DNA of 41,397 nucleotides, taken from positions 1 to 41,397 of the forward strand of contig CALXMY010000009.1 in NCBI GenBank assembly GCA_944389595.1, written 5' to 3'. This document shows positions 1 to 8,402 of the stretch, in pieces (position 1 is the stretch's first letter; each line of letters starts with the position of its first letter). The DNA comes from an uncultured Alphaproteobacteria bacterium. GTDB lineage: Bacteria; Pseudomonadota; Alphaproteobacteria; Rs-D84. The position numbers and the translations under genes are program-made. The notes under the pieces are model-generated. The model did no database searches and was not told where the DNA came from. It saw only the letters and a list, made by a program, of their open reading frames with translations.

Positions 1-52
1 TTGAAAACGACTGGCCCAGGGCAGAACAGAATCCGGCTTATCGTCTGTCTGC

Positions 53-79
53 AAAATCCGCCATCCGGCGGATTTTTTT
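53..79 (+). terminator. Rho-independent terminator
   Basis: ATCCGCC at 56-62 and GGCGGAT at 67-73 form a 7-bp stem with a 4-nt loop, followed by a T run to 79. It would end a plus-strand transcript entering from outside the window. The short A run on the left could also serve the minus strand. Confidence 0.7.
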
Positions 80-372
80 CACCCCACAAATATTGTGCAA
101 TTCCGTGCCCCGTTGCACGACAGGAAACGCACCCATGGTGGGAAACTTACGGCTATGTACCGTCGCGGTCTAAGTTCCCCTCTGCGGAGGGGTCCCGGCA
201 TATCGGCCCCCGCGAAAATGATAATTTTCGTGGGTGACAGGCCGGCGGGGTGGTTTATCGCGACGGGTTGATACTCCCTCGGTCGTATTTTCTGTCATCC
301 TGGGTGCGGGGGCTCCGTATTCTTTGTCATCCTGGGGCTATAAGTATTGTCATTACATGGCATTATTTTTCT

Positions 373-510
373 TGTCATCCTGGGGCTTGACCCCAGGATC
401 CAGGTGAATAAAGTTGTCGCGAAAGCGACACTTATTTTTATTCAATTTGGTATTTGCTGACGCAAATAAGTTTTAATGACCTGGGCCCCGTGGTCAAGCC
501 ACGGGGTGAC
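373..510. repeat. Inverted pair of palindromic repeat elements
   Basis: The first element has TCCTGGGG (378-385), loop CTTGA, CCCCAGGA (391-398). The second has CCCCGTGG (486-493), loop TCAAG, CCACGGGG (499-506). Each is preceded or followed by TGTCA/TGACA and a CCAGGT/ACCTGG tail, so the second is the same family in reverse orientation. Between them lie two further hairpins, TGTCGC-GAAA-GCGACA (about 414-429) and TATTTGC-TGAC-GCAAATA (about 451-468). This looks like a non-autonomous palindromic repeat. Confidence 0.6.
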
Positions 511-593
511 AATGGGGATTAAGTATCTAATAATGCCCACCGCCCCCGGCGGGGGGGGTATCACGAGTAACGAGTTACCAGTAACCAGCAACT

Positions 594-618
594 AAAACGG
601 GGCATTCGCCCCGTTTTT
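594..618 (-). terminator. Terminator of dnaK
   Basis: ACGGGGC at 597-603 and GCCCCGT at 608-614 form a stem with loop ATTC. An A run at 594-597 gives U residues on the minus strand and a T run at 614-619 does so on the plus strand, so it can act in both directions. It lies directly after the dnaK stop codon. Confidence 0.75.
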
Positions 619-2519
619 TATTTCTTTTCAGAAAAATCAGCGTCACGCGTTCCGTCATCATTCGGTTTGGTTTCGTCGCCATTTGATGACTGCGCCGCAG
701 CTGCCTCTTGGGATGCTTTATAAACAGCCTCGCCCAATTTCATCGACTTTTCCGTTAATGCATCGGTTTTGGCTTTCAGACCTTCGGCCGTTGCATCGGA
801 TTTTGCCAATTCATCAGACAATTCTTTTTTTGCATCCTCGATGGCTTTCTTTTCATCCGCACTGATTTTATCGCCGTGTTCTTTTAATGCCTTTTCCACA
901 CTGAATACTGCAGTTTCGGCATTATTTCTGGCCTCGGCCAGTTCGCGTTTTTTCTTGTCCGCGTCGGCATTAGCGGCGGCTTCGTCAACCATGCGTTTTA
1001 TTTCTTCTTCGCTTAAGCCACCATCGGATTTAATTGAAATCGCTTGTTCTTTGCCGGTTCCTTTGTCTTTGGCGGAAACATGCACAATACCGTTCGCATC
1101 AATATCAAACGACACTTCGATTTGTGGCATGCCGCGCGGGGCAGGTGCGATGCCTTCCAAATTAAATTGCCCCAGCAATTTATTATCAGCGGCCATATCA
1201 CGTTCACCCTGGAACACGCGAATTGTCACAGCCGACTGATTATCTTCGGCAGTGCTGAATATCTGTGATTTTTTGGTTGGAATTGTTGTGTTACGGTCAA
1301 TCAGTCGTGTAAACACACCACCCAATGTTTCGATACCCAATGACAATGGTGTCACATCCAACAGCAAAACATCTTTGACATCGCCCTTTAAAACACCACC
1401 CTGTATCGCAGCACCCAATGCCACAACTTCATCAGGATTCACGCCCTTGTGCGGTTCGCGGCCAAAGAATTCTTTGACAGTTTCCTGAACTTTGGGCATA
1501 CGGGTTTGACCACCGACCAAAATAACTTCGTTAATTTGTGATTTATCTAATCCAGCATCTTTTAACGCCTTGCGACATGGTTCAATGGTTTTTTGAATCA
1601 AATCATCCACCAACGATTCCAATTTCGCACGCGTCAATGTTGTATTAAAGTGCTTTGGTCCCGTGGCATCCGCGGTCAAGAACGGCAAATTAATATCAGT
1701 TGACGTTTTTGACGACAATTCAATTTTTGCCTTTTCGGCTGCTTCTTTTAAGCGTTGCAATGCTAATTTATCGTTTGACAAATCAATACCGGTTTGACCC
1801 TTGAATTCATCAATCAAATATTTCAATATGCGTGCATCAAAATCAGATCCGCCCAATGCAGTATCGCCATTTGTCGATTTTACTTCAAACACGCCGTCAA
1901 CAATTTCCAAAATGGAAATATCAAATGTACCACCGCCCAAATCATAAACGGCAATCGTGCCATTTTTGTTTTTATCCATGCCATACGCCAATGCCGCAGC
2001 CGTTGGTTCGTTTACAATACGCAACACATTTAATCCTGCGATACGACCGGCATCCTTTGTGGCCTGGCGTTGTGAATCATTGAAATATGCCGGCACAGTA
2101 ATAACCGCATCCGTCACAGTTTCACCCAAATACGCTTCGGCATCTTTTTTCAATTTTGCCAAAATCATCGCCGAAATCTGGGATGGGGCATATTTTTTAC
2201 CGTCAATTTCGACCCATGCGTCACCGTTATCACCCGCAACGATTTTATACGGCACACGTGCGGCAATTTCGGCAACAGCCGGACTGTCAAAACGCAATCC
2301 CATCAAACGTTTGATTTCATAAATAGTATTTTCAGGATTTGTCACCGCCTGGTTTTTTGCGGTAATACCAACCAATTGTTCACCACCGGATGTCATCGCC
2401 ACCACCGATGGTGTTGTGCGTTGCCCTTCGGCATTTTCGATAATTTTTGGGTCACTGCCATCCATAAACGCCATGGCAGAATTTGTTGTACCCAAATCAA
2501 TACCCAATACTTTTCCCAT
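618..2519 (-). CDS. dnaK: Chaperone protein DnaK (Hsp70)
   Basis: Cytoplasmic ATP-dependent Hsp70 chaperone, 633 aa, the usual bacterial length. The N-terminus carries the phosphate-1 motif GIDLGTTNS. The ATPase domain includes [10 protein letters not shown] and the [15 protein letters not shown] adenosine motif, followed by the interdomain linker [13 protein letters not shown] substrate-binding beta domain and a Lys/Glu/Ala-rich helical lid follow, ending in an acidic tail. The start ATG has a GGAGTG ribosome site 5 nt upstream on the minus strand. Neither dnaJ nor grpE is adjacent, so dnaK appears monocistronic, with its own terminator and a heat-shock-like promoter upstream. Identification is close to certain. 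Confidence 0.98.
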   Translation of the reverse strand: MGKVLGIDLGTTNSAMAFMDGSDPKIIENAEGQRTTPSVVAMTSGGEQLVGITAKNQAVTNPENTIYEIKRLMGLRFDSPAVAEIAARVPYKIVAGDNGDAWVEIDGKKYAPSQISAMILAKLKKDAEAYLGETVTDAVITVPAYFNDSQRQATKDAGRIAGLNVLRIVNEPTAAALAYGMDKNKNGTIAVYDLGGGTFDISILEIVDGVFEVKSTNGDTALGGSDFDARILKYLIDEFKGQTGIDLSNDKLALQRLKEAAEKAKIELSSKTSTDINLPFLTADATGPKHFNTTLTRAKLESLVDDLIQKTIEPCRKALKDAGLDKSQINEVILVGGQTRMPKVQETVKEFFGREPHKGVNPDEVVALGAAIQGGVLKGDVKDVLLLDVTPLSLGIETLGGVFTRLIDRNTTIPTKKSQIFSTAEDNQSAVTIRVFQGERDMAADNKLLGQFNLEGIAPAPRGMPQIEVSFDIDANGIVHVSAKDKGTGKEQAISIKSDGGLSEEEIKRMVDEAAANADADKKKRELAEARNNAETAVFSVEKALKEHGDKISADEKKAIEDAKKELSDELAKSDATAEGLKAKTDALTEKSMKLGEAVYKASQEAAAAQSSNGDETKPNDDGTRDADFSEKK

Positions 2520-2564
2520 TTTTTCACTCCTTGATCAAACTTGTTTTATTTTTTCTGCTTTACC

Positions 2565-2593
2565 ATATAGTGAATACCAAAAAACTTTTCAAG
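2565..2593 (-). promoter_or_regulatory. Putative sigma-32-type promoter of dnaK
   Basis: Read on the minus strand, CTTGAAA (plus-strand complement at 2587-2593) is followed by CTATAT (2565-2570), with 18 nt between CTTG and CTATAT. This fits the alphaproteobacterial heat-shock pattern of CTTG followed by a C-T-A-T-N-T -10. The predicted start lies roughly 40 nt before the dnaK ATG. The match is by eye. Confidence 0.5.
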
Positions 2594-2612
2594 ACCACAG
2601 GAAAAAAATAAT

Positions 2613-2641
2613 AAAAAAAAGCCGCCCAAATAATGGGCGAC
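2613..2641 (-). terminator. Terminator of rplY
   Basis: On the minus strand CGCCCA and TGGGCG form the stem, followed by GGC and a run of eight T residues (plus-strand A run 2613-2620). It lies about 20 nt after the rplY stop and separates rplY from the dnaK promoter. Confidence 0.7.
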
Positions 2642-2661
2642 TAAAAATAATATATAACATA

Positions 2662-3294
2662 TTATTTCTTGCTGGCATCCGCCGCCGGTGCCGCTGCAGC
2701 CGCGGCCGCAGATTTGGCCGACGCATCTTCGTCCGGCATTTTACCACCGATTGTTGCGAATGCTAATTCCGCCTGGTGCAGTCCTAATTCCACGCCATTT
2801 GGCAAAACCAAATCAGAACCGTGCACAGAATCACCAATGTTCAAATTGGTCAAATCAATTGTGATTTTTTCAGGAATGTCATGAACCAATCCACGCAATG
2901 CGACTTTACGCACCGCAAAGTTCAACACACCACCCAATTTTAATCCTTTGGACGTTTCTGCATTAATAACTTCGACCGGCACACTGACGTTCACAGGCTT
3001 TTTAACATCGATGCGCTTAAAATCAACGTGTATAACCGAATCGTTAACTGGATGATATTGAATATCCATTAACATGGCATCTTCGTGACCATCTGTGGTA
3101 TCAATTTCAAATAATTTGGTGCGCAAACTGGGTGTTTGCAACAAAGCCACAAAATCACGGCCATTTAATTCGATTGCCGTCGGAGCCTTTTTTTCACCAT
3201 AAATCACAGCGGGGATGTTTTTATTTCTGCGAATGCTACGCGCGGCCCCCTTGCCAGCAGCGTTACGAATTTCCGCTTTTAATTTAATTGCCAT
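2662..3294 (-). CDS. rplY: 50S ribosomal protein L25, long (Ctc/TL5) form
   Basis: 5S rRNA-binding protein of the large subunit, 210 aa. The N-terminal L25 domain (about residues 1-90) has the family signature of a basic segment (KGAARSIRRNKNIPAVIYG) and a VDFKRID strand. The C-terminal TL5 beta domain (about 95-185) carries VPVEVINAETSKGLKLGGVL. An Ala/Lys-rich tail follows, common in Alphaproteobacteria. The ribosome site on the minus strand is AAAAGGAC 6-7 nt before ATG. The usual partner pth is not next to it. Upstream there is a promoter and a hairpin at the predicted mRNA 5' end. Confidence 0.95.
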   Translation of the reverse strand: MAIKLKAEIRNAAGKGAARSIRRNKNIPAVIYGEKKAPTAIELNGRDFVALLQTPSLRTKLFEIDTTDGHEDAMLMDIQYHPVNDSVIHVDFKRIDVKKPVNVSVPVEVINAETSKGLKLGGVLNFAVRKVALRGLVHDIPEKITIDLTNLNIGDSVHGSDLVLPNGVELGLHQAELAFATIGGKMPDEDASAKSAAAAAAAPAADASKK

Positions 3295-3328
3295 TTTTTG
3301 TCCTTTTTATAAACAATTTTTATACTTT

Positions 3329-3352
3329 GCATAACCTCCAAGGGTGTTATGC
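3329..3352 (-). promoter_or_regulatory. Hairpin at the predicted 5' end of rplY mRNA
   Basis: GCATAAC and GTTATGC arms (7 bp, extendable by one C:G pair past a bulge) enclose a short loop. The stem begins within 1-2 nt of the transcription start predicted from the -10 box at 3360-3365. It could protect the 5' end or regulate translation. No T run follows, so it is not a terminator. Confidence 0.45.
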
Positions 3353-3359
3353 GGGCCAT

Positions 3360-3388
3360 ATTATTTACCAAAATTATTGAAAAATCAA
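3360..3388 (-). promoter_or_regulatory. Sigma-70-type promoter of rplY
   Basis: On the minus strand TTGATT (3383-3388) and AATAAT (3360-3365) are separated by 17 nt. The predicted start is near 3353, giving a leader of about 58 nt before the rplY ATG. Confidence 0.5.
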
Positions 3389-3393
3389 GGTTT

Positions 3394-3957
3394 TTATTCG
3401 TCCACGCGCCGTAAAATCATAAAACGTGCCCGACCATATGTTTTATCGCGCAATATCTGCCACCCATGTGGCGGCATAATCGCATGCCCAGATTCCTGTT
3501 CCCAAATTAAAATTGCCCCCACATGTACACGACGCGTCAATGCGCGCACAAATGCGCCACCAACATCCGCCGCATCATATGGCGCATCCACAAATATTAA
3601 ATCTGCAATTGTGCCGTATTTTTTTACCACCATTGTGGCATCAATCTGTTCAGTTGTCGCCACATCGCCAATATTTAACAGACCTAAATTTTTTCGCACG
3701 ACATTAATGGATTCCGCTGCAACGTCTGTAAATATCACACGCGCATTTGGGTATCGCGACAAACATTCAATACCAAAAGCACCACTGCCGGCAAATGCAT
3801 CCCACACAACAAATTTATCATCGGCATTAAATACCCCAGATGCCATCATATTAAACAACGCTGCACGCGCCCGATTTTGTGTTGGTCGCGCACCACGCGG
3901 CAAATATAATTTGCGCCCATGAAACCGGCCTGAAATAATTTGCAATTTTGAATCCAT
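3394..3957 (-). CDS. rsmD: 16S rRNA (guanine966-N2)-methyltransferase RsmD
   Basis: SAM-dependent enzyme that methylates G966 of 16S rRNA in the 30S subunit; 187 aa, typical length. The N-terminal RsmD signature GRFHGRKL...RPTQNRARAALFNMM is present. SAM motif I is DAFAGSGAFGIECLSR. The catalytic tetrapeptide is DAPY, where many members have DPPF/Y, so the second residue is a conservative variation. It diverges from tadA, whose start lies only 17 bp away, so the two promoters must overlap. No strong ribosome site is visible before the ATG. Confidence 0.93.
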   Translation of the reverse strand: MDSKLQIISGRFHGRKLYLPRGARPTQNRARAALFNMMASGVFNADDKFVVWDAFAGSGAFGIECLSRYPNARVIFTDVAAESINVVRKNLGLLNIGDVATTEQIDATMVVKKYGTIADLIFVDAPYDAADVGGAFVRALTRRVHVGAILIWEQESGHAIMPPHGWQILRDKTYGRARFMILRRVDE

Positions 3958-3974
3958 ACGATAAAGTGTACATT

Positions 3975-4424
3975 ATGACATTTATGAAGCAAGCCTTAAA
4001 TTTAGCAATTCGTGCAAAATCGCATGACGACGTTCCAATCGGTGCGGTAATTGTACGCAATGGAAAAATTATTGCCCGTGGCGAAAACAGGGTGCAAAAA
4101 CAAAAAAATCCAACACTGCACGCGGAAATTGTCGCAATAAATCGCGCCTGCAAAAAATTGGGAACAAAATTTTTGGACAATTGCGACATATATATAACAT
4201 TGGAGCCATGCGCAATGTGCGCCACTGCAATATCACTGGCACGAATAAAACATATATATTATGCGGCCCCCGATGCCAAAGGTGGCGGCATTGCACACAA
4301 TGCACGCATATACGACACAGATAAACACCTGTGGCGACCACGGGTTACACAAATTCCCGAATATGCCGATGCATCGGCCACATTATTGCGCGATTTTTTT
4401 GCCGCACGTCGCATAAAAAAATAA
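3975..4424 (+). CDS. tadA: tRNA-specific adenosine-34 deaminase TadA
   Basis: Zinc deaminase that converts A34 to inosine in the anticodon of tRNA-Arg(ACG). From the ATG at 3975 it has 149 aa. The active site is HAE (H49 zinc ligand, E51 proton shuttle) with PCAMC (C79 and C82 zinc ligands). The open frame extends upstream to a TTG at 3948, but that would overlap rsmD, so the ATG at 3975 is preferred; a second ATG at 3984 is possible. No clear Shine-Dalgarno is seen before either. It converges on tolA and shares a bidirectional terminator with it. Confidence 0.92.
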   Translation: MTFMKQALNLAIRAKSHDDVPIGAVIVRNGKIIARGENRVQKQKNPTLHAEIVAINRACKKLGTKFLDNCDIYITLEPCAMCATAISLARIKHIYYAAPDAKGGGIAHNARIYDTDKHLWRPRVTQIPEYADASATLLRDFFAARRIKK

Positions 4425-4450
4425 TCCGCATTTTAATATGCGGATTTTTA
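4422..4450. terminator. Bidirectional terminator between tadA and tolA
   Basis: AATCCGCAT and ATGCGGATT arms flank a short AT loop, with an A run before and a T run after. It serves the convergent genes tadA and tolA and overlaps the tolA stop codon. Confidence 0.75.
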
Positions 4451-5233
4451 CATTACTTTGCCCTGGGTTGGGTAAAATGTTAATTGAATTTTTTCCCACT
4501 TTTCAAATTCATTTGCCGGCAACATTTTAAACGGTTGACATACATTAATTGCACTGCGTATCGTATCCAAAACATACGCAAACGCCGGATCAGTTTCCGC
4601 ACGCGCCGCCGATTCAAACCATACATCACGCACGGTGCCATTGCGTCGCATTGTCAAATGAGCCACAGCCCGAATATCGCCAATATCGTCACGCTGCGTA
4701 TCAATTGTCCAACAGCGTGTCATTGCAATACGCAACGCGTCCACAACCGACACCGTCAAAGTTCTGTCCAGTGACACAGTTTCACGGTTTACACGAACAA
4801 CCATTTTTTTCTTTTTCGGTTTTTCGTCTAACACATTATCTGTTTTATCAGCGGTCTTTATCACCGGTTCCGGAATTTCGGGCGCGGCCGGTTTTTCATC
4901 AACCAAACTGGGCACGACTATTTGTTCCGGTTCTGCATCCTCCGCGGGGGCAGGGTCCGGTTCAGATTCTGTTTCGGGCACGGGCTCCGGTTCTGATTCA
5001 AATTTCGCGTCATCCACTGCCACATCGGCATTTACATTATGCAAAATTGTTTCATCGCCACTGACACGCACAGAATCCAAATCAATTTCCAAAATTTCAA
5101 TTCTGTCGGGTGCGACCAACATTGCGCGATTAACAAACACGGCAAATGAAGTTACCATTAACGCCACCAACGCCAAATGTCCGCATACCGACAGCAATAT
5201 ATTTTCTGATGAAAATCTGGTTCCAAATTTCAT
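4448..5233 (-). CDS. tolA: Cell envelope integrity protein TolA (TonB-like C-terminus)
   Basis: Inner-membrane-anchored periplasm-spanning subunit of the Tol-Pal system, 261 aa. A short basic N-terminus leads into one membrane helix (about residues 12-36). A long Pro/Glu/Asp-rich linker follows (about 75-140), then a basic KPKKKK stretch, then a C-terminal globular domain (about 155-261). That domain has two cysteines (MTRCW and INVCQPF) that could pair. The sequence is divergent, and the call rests mainly on architecture and on its place directly after tolR. tolB and pal do not follow, so they must lie elsewhere. Confidence 0.8.
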   Translation of the reverse strand: MKFGTRFSSENILLSVCGHLALVALMVTSFAVFVNRAMLVAPDRIEILEIDLDSVRVSGDETILHNVNADVAVDDAKFESEPEPVPETESEPDPAPAEDAEPEQIVVPSLVDEKPAAPEIPEPVIKTADKTDNVLDEKPKKKKMVVRVNRETVSLDRTLTVSVVDALRIAMTRCWTIDTQRDDIGDIRAVAHLTMRRNGTVRDVWFESAARAETDPAFAYVLDTIRSAINVCQPFKMLPANEFEKWEKIQLTFYPTQGKVM

Positions 5234-5244
5234 ATTTGTTCAAA

Positions 5245-5649
5245 CTATTTTGAATCCAATTGTGTGCGCAACCCGACGCGTTGAAAACCCGCATCCTTTA
5301 ATTTTCCCATAATGGACATCACCGCGCCATAATCCGCCGATGCATCACCATTTATCATGATTGTCAATTCAGGATTTTCACCACGCATTGCCACAACCCG
5401 ACGCACCGCATCATCACGCGATAATTCGGTTTTGCCAACATAATAACGCCCGGCCGCATCAACACTGATTTGAATTGCATGATCGGTCCCCGTCAGCGCA
5501 GAATTTCCCGCGCGCGGTAAATTCAAATCAATCCCAGTTGTTAACATAGGCGTTGTCACCATAAACACCGCCAACAACACAGTCATGATATCAATCATTG
5601 GGGTCAGCGAAATATTTACATCGGTATTTCTGCTTCTTCTGCGCGTCAT
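5245..5649 (-). CDS. tolR: Tol system proton-channel subunit TolR (ExbD family)
   Basis: 134 aa, inner membrane. A basic N-terminus (TRRRSR) is followed by the single membrane helix with the essential aspartate D20 in TPMIDIMTVLL. The periplasmic domain follows, with the TIMINGDASADYGAVM segment typical of ExbD/TolR. With TolQ it converts proton flow into movement of TolA. It lies 10 bp after tolQ and 11 bp before tolA in the same transcript. Confidence 0.93.
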   Translation of the reverse strand: MTRRRSRNTDVNISLTPMIDIMTVLLAVFMVTTPMLTTGIDLNLPRAGNSALTGTDHAIQISVDAAGRYYVGKTELSRDDAVRRVVAMRGENPELTIMINGDASADYGAVMSIMGKLKDAGFQRVGLRTQLDSK

Positions 5650-5659
5650 TATATTCGCC

Positions 5660-6172
5660 TTATTTTTGTTTATTATTGGTATGTTTATCTGTTTTTAATT
5701 CTTTGACACGTTCGGTCAATATATCATACAGCGCATCCGATTTTTTTGTAAAATATTGAAACGCAATGGCCGCGGGAACCGCCGCAATTAACCCCAGCGC
5801 AGTTGTCCCCAATGCGGTTGCCAACCCCGGTGCAATCACCCCGATTGAAACCGATTGATTAACACCAATTGACGCAAACGAATCCATAACCCCCCAAATG
5901 GTTCCAAATAGTCCAATAAACGGTGCCACATATGATAACATATTTAAAAACCACAAATTTTTATCAAATGGCCGAATTAACTTATCAACAATCAGCGACA
6001 GATTATCATTGTTTTTTATCTGTACAGGATGTTTTTTCTGAAAATGCCACATACGAATTTTTTCAATAATAACCGCCCATGAAATAACACTGCCCAAAAT
6101 CAACACCAGCGATATAAACAACGTCATCAAATCGCCTGTAAACAATGTTGTAAAAGAAAACGCATTTGTCAT
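5660..6172 (-). CDS. tolQ: Tol system proton-channel subunit TolQ (MotA/ExbB family)
   Basis: From the ATG at 6172 the protein has 170 aa; an AAGGGGAA ribosome site sits 6 nt before this ATG. An in-frame start 40 codons upstream would overlap ybgC and lacks such a site. It has three membrane helices: about residues 13-35, then a pair around 80-105 and 110-140. The family signatures are VAPFIGLFGTIWGVMDSF and GLATALGTTALGLIAAVPA. It is short for TolQ (enterobacterial forms exceed 220 aa), mainly through a reduced cytoplasmic loop. The ybgC-tolQ-tolR-tolA order is the classical one. Confidence 0.93.
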   Translation of the reverse strand: MTNAFSFTTLFTGDLMTLFISLVLILGSVISWAVIIEKIRMWHFQKKHPVQIKNNDNLSLIVDKLIRPFDKNLWFLNMLSYVAPFIGLFGTIWGVMDSFASIGVNQSVSIGVIAPGLATALGTTALGLIAAVPAAIAFQYFTKKSDALYDILTERVKELKTDKHTNNKQK

Positions 6173-6198
6173 TATATTTTTCCCCTTCGTTTTTTCAT

Positions 6199-6576
6199 TT
6201 ATTCCTTGAACGGCGCGACCACCACGTCCGGTATACGTTTTGGCATCATATTCGCACCAATATATGCCGCTGTACCGGACAGTATAGCACAAATTTCACC
6301 ATCTTTCACGAATTTTTGTTCAACCGACATCGATGCCGCACCAAATTTAGTCACAGTTGTTTCAACAACAAACTCATCACCCAAAAACAATGGTTTGATA
6401 TATCGTATATTTAAATCCCGAATAACGAACCCAACATCACCATCTGGGAACTTTACGCCACGCAATATATTCATACGCGCGCGCTCCGCAATTTCAATAT
6501 ACCGACCATGATACGCAATACCACCCGCATCAGTATCCGCATACGCAATCGCAAATGGAAATTTATAAGTTTTCAT
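6199..6576 (-). CDS. ybgC: Acyl-CoA thioester hydrolase YbgC (Tol-Pal associated)
   Basis: 125-aa single hotdog-fold thioesterase. The active-site region YADTDAGGIAYHGRYIEI carries the family aspartate D16 and H23. Members hydrolyse acyl-CoA or acyl-ACP thioesters in the cytoplasm and are routinely the first gene of tol operons, where their exact role is unsettled. The stop lies 26 bp before the tolQ start. AAGGGG precedes the ATG by about 10 nt. Confidence 0.92.
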   Translation of the reverse strand: MKTYKFPFAIAYADTDAGGIAYHGRYIEIAERARMNILRGVKFPDGDVGFVIRDLNIRYIKPLFLGDEFVVETTVTKFGAASMSVEQKFVKDGEICAILSGTAAYIGANMMPKRIPDVVVAPFKE

Positions 6577-6609
6577 TTTGCAAACATCCCCTTGAATAAA
6601 AAAGCATGA

Positions 6610-7602
6610 TTATTTCACCAATCCCAAATGTGCATATCCCGCATCAGTCACAATACGCCCACGTGGTGTCCGTTGAATAAATCCCAACTGCATTAAATAA
6701 GGCTCGATAACATCTTCGATTGTATCGGCCGGTTCAGATAACGCCGCCGCCAGATTTTCAATACCAACCGGCCCGCCGGCATAGTGTCGTACAATGGTAT
6801 TCATATATTCACGATCCATTTCGTCCAAACCACTGGCATCTATATGTAACTGAACCAGTGTTGTTTTAATTGTATCGACCGAAATCGCATCACGCCCCAG
6901 GGCGGTTGCGAAATCACGTGCACGCTTTAATAACCGATTTGCAATACGCGGCGTGCCACGCGCACTGCGCGCCAACATTTTTGCGCCATCAATATCAATC
7001 GGTGTACCCAATATATTTGCACTGCGCATGATAATCTTTGCCAAATCATCTGGCGAATAAAAAGACAACCGTAAATCTATACCAAACCGGTCACGCAACG
7101 GATTTGATAATAACCCCGTACGCGTTGTTGCGCCCACCAATGTAAACGGGGGCAGGTCAATCCGCACACTTTTGGCCGATGGCCCTTCGCCTAACATGAT
7201 ATCCAACTTGAAATCTTCCATTGCGGAATATAAAACTTCCTCGATTGCGGTGGGTAAACGATGAATTTCATCAATAAACAATACATCCATCGGTTCCAAC
7301 GATGTCAGTATCGCCGCCAAATCACCCTGTTTGGTCAGCATCGGTGCGGCAGTTGCCCTGAAATTAGTCCCCAATTCATTTGCAACAATATGCGCCAATG
7401 TCGTTTTTCCCAACCCCGGCGGCCCATACAGTAAAACATGGTCCATTGCTTCGCCCCGGGATTTTGCACCCGAAATGAATACAGACAAATTCTGTTTCAA
7501 TGCATCATGCCCAATAAAGTCCGACAAAGTCCGCGGCCGAATGGATGCCGCCATTTCGTCGGGTATATTTGGGTCTAAAAAACGTTCTGTATTATTTTGC
7601 AT
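6610..7602 (-). CDS. ruvB: Holliday junction branch-migration ATPase RuvB
   Basis: 330-aa AAA+ motor that drives branch migration with RuvA. The N-terminal [11 protein letters not shown] motif is followed by Walker A GPPGLGKT (60-67), Walker B FIDEIH and sensor 1 GATTRTG. The arginine-finger segment NPLRDRFG and a C-terminal winged helix ([18 protein letters not shown]) complete it. ruvA and ruvC are not adjacent. It lies 8 bp after the upstream hydrolase-like gene and 33 bp before ybgC, so it is probably co-transcribed with both. Confidence 0.97.
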   Translation of the reverse strand: MQNNTERFLDPNIPDEMAASIRPRTLSDFIGHDALKQNLSVFISGAKSRGEAMDHVLLYGPPGLGKTTLAHIVANELGTNFRATAAPMLTKQGDLAAILTSLEPMDVLFIDEIHRLPTAIEEVLYSAMEDFKLDIMLGEGPSAKSVRIDLPPFTLVGATTRTGLLSNPLRDRFGIDLRLSFYSPDDLAKIIMRSANILGTPIDIDGAKMLARSARGTPRIANRLLKRARDFATALGRDAISVDTIKTTLVQLHIDASGLDEMDREYMNTIVRHYAGGPVGIENLAAALSEPADTIEDVIEPYLMQLGFIQRTPRGRIVTDAGYAHLGLVK

Positions 7603-7610
7603 ATATAACT

Positions 7611-8270
7611 TTACAATAATTTATTATCGGCATTTTCACGACCGACATATGCCTTTAAATCATTATACATTTGACGCAAATCAGCCGGCTGTGAATAATA
7701 TTCATCCGCATTTTTGATACGAATTGTTTCCAAATCTATTTGGGCCTGCTTTTTTAATATTTGTGTCAAATGCGTCGCAAATGCCTTGGCCTCGTCAGAC
7801 TCATTTGCACCCTGTAACAGCAATCCACGATTTGGCCGTGGTGATAAAAACGCAAAATCAGCCACCGCCGGATCGGGCGATACCAACGCAAATCCGGAAA
7901 CCTCGGGTCGACGCATCATCGCCTGCAACACATACCATGCGCCCAATTGATTCCCGGCCAACCATATACGATCGCTGTCCTCGTTTTTATTTTGAATCCA
8001 ATCAATTACCGTTGCAATATCCAACATATTTTCAGATGTGGTGCCAATTGCGCCCTCGGAATAATTAACACCGCGATAATTGAAACGCACAACCGAAAAA
8101 CCAGCATCCATAAATGCACGAAACATCGCATACGAAACCCTGTCGTTCATATGATGTTTTTGACGGGGGTTCCCCGATAATATAACCGCCAACGGTGCCG
8201 CGGGCGTATTTGATTTATGATACACCGCATGCAGTTTACCGGTTTCGCCGGCAATCATAACGTCAACCAT
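7611..8270 (-). CDS. Alpha/beta-hydrolase-fold protein, nucleophile replaced
   Basis: 219 aa, resembling the small bacterial alpha/beta hydrolases of the COG2945 type. Evidence is the [20 protein letters not shown] segment, the [11 protein letters not shown] motif and the DWIQ helix. The nucleophile elbow, normally G-x-S-x-G, reads G106-N-Q-L-G110, so Gln replaces the catalytic Ser. A second hydrolase-like element, SPDPAV, remains. It may be a non-catalytic member or may use other residues. A GAAAGG ribosome site lies 7-8 nt before the ATG. It heads the run into ruvB and the tol genes. Confidence 0.75.
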   Translation of the reverse strand: MVDVMIAGETGKLHAVYHKSNTPAAPLAVILSGNPRQKHHMNDRVSYAMFRAFMDAGFSVVRFNYRGVNYSEGAIGTTSENMLDIATVIDWIQNKNEDSDRIWLAGNQLGAWYVLQAMMRRPEVSGFALVSPDPAVADFAFLSPRPNRGLLLQGANESDEAKAFATHLTQILKKQAQIDLETIRIKNADEYYSQPADLRQMYNDLKAYVGRENADNKLL

Positions 8271-8302
8271 GTTTGTCGCCTTTCTTTTCTTACTTTATGG
8301 TA

Positions 8303-8332
8303 CTTATAGAACAAACCGCATACAATTTTCAA
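8303..8332 (-). promoter_or_regulatory. Putative promoter of the hydrolase-ruvB-tol run
   Basis: On the minus strand TTGAAA (8327-8332) and TATAAG (8303-8308) are 18 nt apart, upstream of the gene starting at 8270. It is back to back with the promoter at 8347-8376. Confidence 0.45.
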
Positions 8333-8346
8333 CATAAATTTTTGTT

Positions 8347-8376
8347 TTGACATAATGGTCGCGAATGTTTTAAGAT
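8347..8376 (+). promoter_or_regulatory. Putative promoter of the secreted-protein gene at 8403
   Basis: TTGACA (8347-8352) and TAAGAT (8371-8376) are 18 nt apart. The predicted start is about 20 nt before the ATG at 8403, leaving room for the AAAGG ribosome site. Confidence 0.5.
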
Positions 8377-8402
8377 TTATCAAAGATAACAAAGGCTGTG
8401 AC

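Larger units (their letters stand above)
1..617. other. Non-coding island of palindromic repeats
   Basis: No convincing gene lies here. One frame stays open over 1-237 but it crosses hairpins and resembles no protein. Visible elements are: a terminator at 53-79; a CCCCTC/GAGGGG hairpin near 177-192; a CCCGCGAAAAT/ATTTTCGTGGG hairpin near 204-231; several partial copies of a TGTCATCCTGGG element (about 293, 327 and 373); and two full palindromes with a CTTGA or TCAAG loop in opposite orientations. Such dispersed palindromic intergenic repeats are common in alphaproteobacterial genomes. The island sits just downstream of dnaK. Confidence 0.6.

Noticed and set aside
1..237. Open frame of 78 codons at the left edge
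   Set aside because: It runs through a terminator and several hairpins and has no protein-like composition; it could only be a chance frame in the repeat island.
769..1239. Plus-strand open frame inside dnaK
   Set aside because: It lies wholly antisense to a certain dnaK and is Ser/Ala-rich as expected from the opposite strand.
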